A DNA stretch of 64,000 nt from Diphasiastrum complanatum (lineage: Eukaryota > Streptophyta > Lycopodiopsida > Lycopodiales > Lycopodiaceae), in the NCBI GenBank assembly GCA_029204225.1, contig CM055106.1, forward strand, positions 38,703,827-38,767,826, read 5' to 3'. This document shows positions 59,596-64,000 of this stretch, one piece after another. The notes under the pieces were generated by a model. That model searched no databases. It saw only the letters and a program-made list of their open reading frames with translations, and was not told the DNA's origin. Each line of letters begins with the position of its first letter. Positions within the stretch are counted from its first letter, which is position 1. The position numbers and the translations under genes are program-made.

Positions 59596-59840
59596 ATCAC
59601 CTATGCTTCTCAAAGAGTTCCTTGCCCAATGCCTTTGTGAAAATATCAACAACACAATCTTCTAAAGGTGCACAATGAAGATTCATCTCTTTAGAAAGAA
59701 CCGTCTCTCTGATGAAATGATAGCCAACTTCATATGAAAAATTGCCTACATTGGCAAATCTAGCCATGTAGAATATTGTACATTTTGTCAATATTGTTTG
59801 TTGGTTACTTGAATGGCCAAAGTGCCACTTGTACATACAC
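59596..59840 (-). pseudogene. Copia RNase H end, opposite strand
   Basis: YHFIRETVLSKEMNLHCAP and VVDIFTKALGKELFEKHR match the end of Copia RNase H. It runs opposite to the neighbouring Copia element, so it is a separate fragment. Confidence 0.75.
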
Positions 59841-60422
59841 GCCTAAAGTAGGTTACCACGAGTCAAGAGGAGTGGTTGTGTCCATTTGGTAGTGATTCCT
59901 ACTTTGTAGGATCTAGACCATGATTTATGATGAGATTTGTACCTACCATGCACCTACCAAGCATGACTCTTGGATCTAGGCTAGGGTTTTCACATTAGGG
60001 CAAGAAAGTGGAGTCTACTTCCTTATTACATGCTGGATTTTCACCTAACTTAGCAAAGGAAGTGTGTTTTACTATGTATTCCCATTCTCCATAGTGAGAA
60101 GATAGAAACTTTTGGAGCCTCAAGGAGAAACTTGAGTTTCCTCTCATTGTATGGTGATTACTCTTGATTTCCAATGAAACCCAGCTTTGGCACTTTGTAA
60201 ACACTGTCTACAGGCCGTACTACAACCTTATTTCCACACGTGTGAAGTTGGATTATACTAATTGATCAATGCTTTGATTGTCTCTACTTGTTTCCTATCA
60301 AGCTGCTAAACTAGATCTTGTTTTCTAATGACTAGTTTTTGATAGATTGTTTAACAAGCATACAATCACTTTGTGGATCATTCAAAGATCCATTTATGGT
60401 CCTTAGTACTGTATTTTTCACA

Positions 60423-60435
60423 TGGTATCAGAGCC
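60423..60435 (+). promoter_or_regulatory. Copia primer-binding site
   Basis: TGGTATCAGAGCC, complementary to the 3' end of initiator methionine tRNA. Confidence 0.85.
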
Positions 60436-61055
60436 AAGTACAAGGCCATTGATCTGTGTCTGAATCTAATCCAGTTTTAGCAGGTTTTGGTGCAAAAAGC
60501 TAGTATTGGAAGGGCGAGCTGGTATCCAGGTTTTGGTGAAGGGATTTGATCCCAAACTTTTTCAGGATCAAAATCCGTACTGTTCACACATGTGGGCATC
60601 TCTGAACCAGCATTTAATAACCCATATTCATTGGATCATAGAAAATTCATCTGGTGTCAGTTTGATGTAATTTTTGGTGCAAATCCTAGAATAAGCTACC
60701 AAGATCACTTGCCATTGATTAGTTTTGAATTTGTTTCATGCAAACTAATTAATCTAGGCTGATTTCAGAAATTCTTAAAGTGAAAACCAGGTCTTGAAAG
60801 TACATCAAAGTGAATGAGAGAGATAGAGTCAGTTTTTGTCCAAGAATAGCCAAGATTGGCAAGATTTGCTTGAGAGTAGTTTTCATCTCATCTTATCTTC
60901 ATTCCAGCTTTGTGAGGGAGTGATAGAACTGTGATTACAAATCCATCTGTTGGATTAGAAGTCAACATTTGAGTGAAACACTGCAAGTTAGAAACCTTTG
61001 TGAGTTTCAGGTCCAAACAAATCTATATCTTGTGTGTAGAATCTTGCTAGTAAGA

Positions 61056-61914
61056 TGGGATCAGTGGGAGCCTACCTTCTAGAAGCTAGTGAGAGGTTAA
61101 ATTCTACCAATTATGCTATTTGAAAAGTGAGGATGGAGTCACTAATGGTGCTCCGAGATCTTTATGAGTTTCTAATAGATGATGAAGATGAACTTCTAAG
61201 TGCACAGGAATTAGTGAGATACAAGAAGAGGTCTAGGCTTGCACTTCACTGTATTAAGATGAATGTAAGCAATGATCTTTTAAGGGAAGTATCATCATGT
61301 AAGAGTGCTAAAGAGGCTTGGGAATCTTTAAAATCTATCTATGAGTCTAGTAACACTTCGAGGGTTCTCATGCTTAGGAATCAGATTCTACAAAGCATGA
61401 AAAGGAGTGATGAGAGTGCACACAAGATTATGTGCTAAGAATCAAGTCTCTCAATAGGGAGTTAGCTTCCATTGGAGAGAAGATTCAAGATAGTGAGATT
61501 GTTCAGATTGTCCTCAATGGTCTAGGGAGTGGCTTTACAAATTTGGTCCAAAGCTTTGCAATCCAAGACACTTTGCCTACTATAGAAAAGCCACATAGTG
61601 TATTAGTAGCTGAAGAGTGTAGGATGATGCATACCAATGCAAGAATGAATGTTATTTCTCTGCAGGATGGTGATGAGAAAGCTAATTTCTCATTCAAAAG
61701 CAAGAAGAAGACCAATGGCAAGAAGAAGCACTTCAAGGAGACCAAGGAGAAGGATGAGGCTTCAAGCTCAAAGGGCAAGATCAAAGACAAGTCCAAGTAC
61801 AAATGTTTTTTTTTGTGGAAAGAAAGGACATTTTGCATCAGAATGTCTCAAGAAGAAGAAGGCACAAGAGAGCAAACAAAGCAACATTGCACATCAGGAG
61901 GAGGAGGAGGATGA
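61056..61914 (+). pseudogene. Copia gag with zinc knuckle
   Basis: MGSVGAYLLEASERLNSTNYAI, then LCSAKEAWESLK-type UBN2 sequence (here SCKSAKEAWESLKSIYESS), then SLNRELASIGEKIQDSEIV. A stop at about 61436 splits it. CGKKGHFASEC is a CCHC knuckle, put out of frame by one extra T in the T9 run at 61806-61814. Confidence 0.82.
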
Positions 61915-61959
61915 AGAGTCATCCTTGATGGTTTTCAACAAACCACCATCATCCAAGAG

Positions 61960-62692
61960 CAACACCAATGATTTTTGGTGGATTGATAGTGGGGCTAGTT
62001 CCCACATGACATATCAAAAGGACATATTCTCCACTTTACTTTCTTACAATGATTTACATAGATCAATCTATATTGCAAGTAGTCAAGAATGTAAGATAAG
62101 TAGAATATGAACAATTCCCTTGTATGTGGGATCATCCAAAAGGATGAATCTTGATAATGTTCTTTATGTTCCTAAGTTAACCAAGAATTTACTTAATGTT
62201 GGCAAGTTAATGGATAATGGCCTAGATGTACAATTTAAGCATGGAGTTTGTTCCATCCTTAGAAATGATGAATGTATAGTCAAAGGCTTTAAGCAAGGTA
62301 GATTGTTTAAGCTTGATGCTAATGTTGCAGTGGAGAGTGTTAACTTGGAAAAGGTGGAGTTATCAAAGGTGGAATTGTGGCATAAAAGGTTGGGCGATCT
62401 CAACTACAAAGCCATGGAATCTATGGCTGCAAAGGAGCTTGCAGTTGGACTCCCCAAGCATTTGTCAAAGTGTGGGAAGAGATGTGAAGCATGCAGCCTC
62501 TCAAAGGCTCACAAACTACCCTTTTCAAGATCTACATCAAGATCAAACTCTCCTCTTGAACTCATCCATTCGGATGTTCACATGAGTCTAATGGTGGTGC
62601 CAAGTACTATGCAATGTTCATTGATGACTATTCTAGATTTTGTTGGATGTACCTCTTGTCTAGAAAATCAATGGTGTTTGATTCTTTTGTAA
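61960..62692 (+). pseudogene. Copia protease and pre-integrase region
   Basis: WWIDSGASSHMT carries the aspartic protease DSG motif. After a TGA near 62107, LDNVLYVPKLTKNLLNVGKL and WHKRLGDLNYKAM with CGKRCEACSLSKAHKLPF give the GAG-pre-integrase zinc-binding region. The frame shifts near 62590. Confidence 0.83.
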
Positions 62693-63468
62693 AGTTCAAG
62701 ACTTTGGTAGAAAATCAACTTAGTACCAAGATTAAGGTATTAAGGAGTGATAATGGAGGTGAATATATCTCCAATAAGTTGATTGACTTTTGTAGTTCTA
62801 ATGGCATAAAGAGGGAGTTGTCATGTCCATACAACCCTCAACAAAATGGAGTGAGTGAGAGAAGAAATAGATCTCTTTGTGAGTGTGCTAAGGCCTTAAG
62901 GCTAGATGTTTCTCTATCCAAACCATTTTGGGCTGAAGCAATAACTTGTGCTAACTATTTGTGCAATAGATTGCCAAACCAAGCCATTGGAGGAATCACA
63001 CCATTTGAAGCTCTATTTGGAGAGAAGCCCAATCTCAAGGATCTCAAAGTTTTTGGATCCACTTGTTATGTACACCAATCCTTGGATAAGAGAAGGAAGG
63101 ATGATGCAACATCCATCAAAGGCATCTTTGTGGGATATGGTGAGAATAGCAAAGGTTATAAAGTCTTCAATCCCATCACTAGCAAGGTGATAGTGAGTAG
63201 GGATGTTATTTTTTATGAAGGACATGCTTGTGATTTGGATGATAATGCTACTAATCATCTTGATGCCAAGGATCATGCTAGGATGGAGGAGGAGCTTCCA
63301 AGTGAAGAAGAACTTGAGGATCCACCTCAAGATGCAAGAAGTCCAAGAACTCCAAAAAGATCTACAAGGGAAAGATCCGAGCCATTGAGGCTCACTTATG
63401 ATGGTCAAAGTGATCAAAGAGAAGGCTCATCATCTTTCACATCTTACACCTTTCTACTTCAATGTTAG
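62600..63468 (+). pseudogene. Copia integrase core
   Basis: FIDDYSRFCWMYLL, RSDNGGEYISNKLIDFC, PYNPQQNGVSERRNR and LSKPFWAEAI carry the D-D-E residues. KGIFVGYGENSKGYKVFNP and SRDVIFYEG follow. The 284-codon frame is intact from 62614 but lacks its own upstream domains. Confidence 0.88.
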
Positions 63469-64000
63469 ATGAGCCAACATGCTATGAAGATGCTTGTAAG
63501 TCTAAAAGTTGGATGGGTGCTATGCAAGTAGAATATGATGCTCTTCTTGAGAATCATACTTGGGATCTTGTGGATCTTCCTCAAGGAAAGAAACCTCTTG
63601 ATTGCAAGTGGGTATTTAGATTGAAGTATAATCAAGATGGATCAATAAGCAAGCATAAAGCTAGGGCTTGCTGCCAAAGGTTTTTTACAAACCAAAGGCA
63701 TTGATTATGATGAGACTTTTGCTCCTGTGGCTAAACTTGTTACTATCAGGTTGATCATTAGTCTTGCTAACAACCTTCAATTGGGAGCTATTCCAACTTG
63801 ACTTCACAAATGCATTCCTCAATGGTTATTTGGAGGAAGAGATCTACATGAGGCAACCCGAGGGCTTCATCAAGGCACAAGCATGAAGGAAGGTCTGTTT
63901 TTTTTAAGAAGAGCCTTTATGGGCTCAAGCAAGCACCTAGAGCATGATTACTCTAGGCTAAACTCTTTTCTCTCATTTCCATCAATTTGTAATGAGTGCC
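63462..64000 (+). pseudogene. Copia reverse transcriptase start (partial)
   Basis: WMGAMQVEYDALLENHTWDLV and KWVFRLKYNQDGSISKHKAR begin the RVT_2 domain. A frameshift near 63670 precedes GIDYDETFAPVAKLVTIRL, and further breaks follow before the window ends. Confidence 0.82.

Larger units (their letters stand above)
59875..64000 (+). mobile_element. Copia retrotransposon, cut by the window end
   Basis: A probable LTR ends TTCACA at 60422, directly followed by the primer-binding site TGGTATCAGAGCC at 60423-60435. Gag, zinc knuckle, protease, pre-integrase, integrase and RT follow in canonical Copia order. At least five frame breaks (about 61437, 61806-61814, 62107, 62590, 63460-63680) make it non-autonomous as sequenced. 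The left LTR border is uncertain. Confidence 0.85.

Overview
This window looks like a piece of a large, transposon-rich land-plant nuclear genome. The evidence is a plant-type three-domain PYRR gene with GT-AG introns, an organellar PLS-class PPR gene, interstitial TTTAGGG/CCCTAAA motifs, and a plant mix of Copia, hAT, LINE and Helitron relics. Very long transposon-filled introns and many long dinucleotide repeats would suit a fern or another seed-free plant, but that lineage call is an inference. No bacterial features, CRISPR arrays, rRNA or tRNA genes were recognised.

Region 1 (about 0.5-35.0 kb, + strand) is one host gene, PYRR, of the riboflavin pathway. Nine exons (645-977, 16383-16520, 17315-17414, 24154-24279, 24405-24718, 31086-31205, 31627-31881, 32562-32687, 34726-35010) join in frame into a 598-residue protein. 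It has a degenerate deaminase-like domain, a pyrimidine reductase domain and a C-terminal COG3236/YbiA-like N-glycosidase domain. Intron 1 (15.4 kb) holds a 4.3-kb hAT relic, a second hAT relic interrupted by Copia pieces, a GC-rich islet, a 331-bp GA tract and a LINE. Intron 3 (6.7 kb) holds a partial duplication of exon 3, tandem repeats, two LINE relics and a MITE-like insertion. Intron 5 (6.4 kb) holds a putative LTR, a perfect 167-bp inverted repeat and a third hAT relic.

Region 2 (35-48 kb) has no intact host gene that I recognise. It holds a decayed Helitron on the minus strand (about 37.2-41.9 kb), a fragment of a RABA/Rab11 GTPase gene, and a patchwork of interleaved direct repeats (44.4-46.9 kb).

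Region 3 (48-55 kb) holds a Copia relic with a putative 3' LTR, degenerate tandem repeats, and a 2.2-kb segment bounded by about 54-bp inverted repeats.

Region 4 (55-58 kb) holds the second intact host gene, an intronless 629-codon PPR protein, followed by a broken duplicate of its 3' third.

Region 5 (59.6-64 kb) has a minus-strand Copia scrap and then a plus-strand Copia element that runs off the window. Its protein domains are in the usual order but are split by several frameshifts.

The two host genes are unrelated. Everything else is mostly transposon sequence and duplication debris. The most unusual signals are: the hAT relics whose GGTACC-rich ends all sit in TA tracts; a LINE family ending in long CT tracts rather than poly(A); a MITE-like insertion with a paralogous empty site; the perfect 167-bp inverted repeat; and a huge PYRR gene that still splices in silico to a full-length frame.
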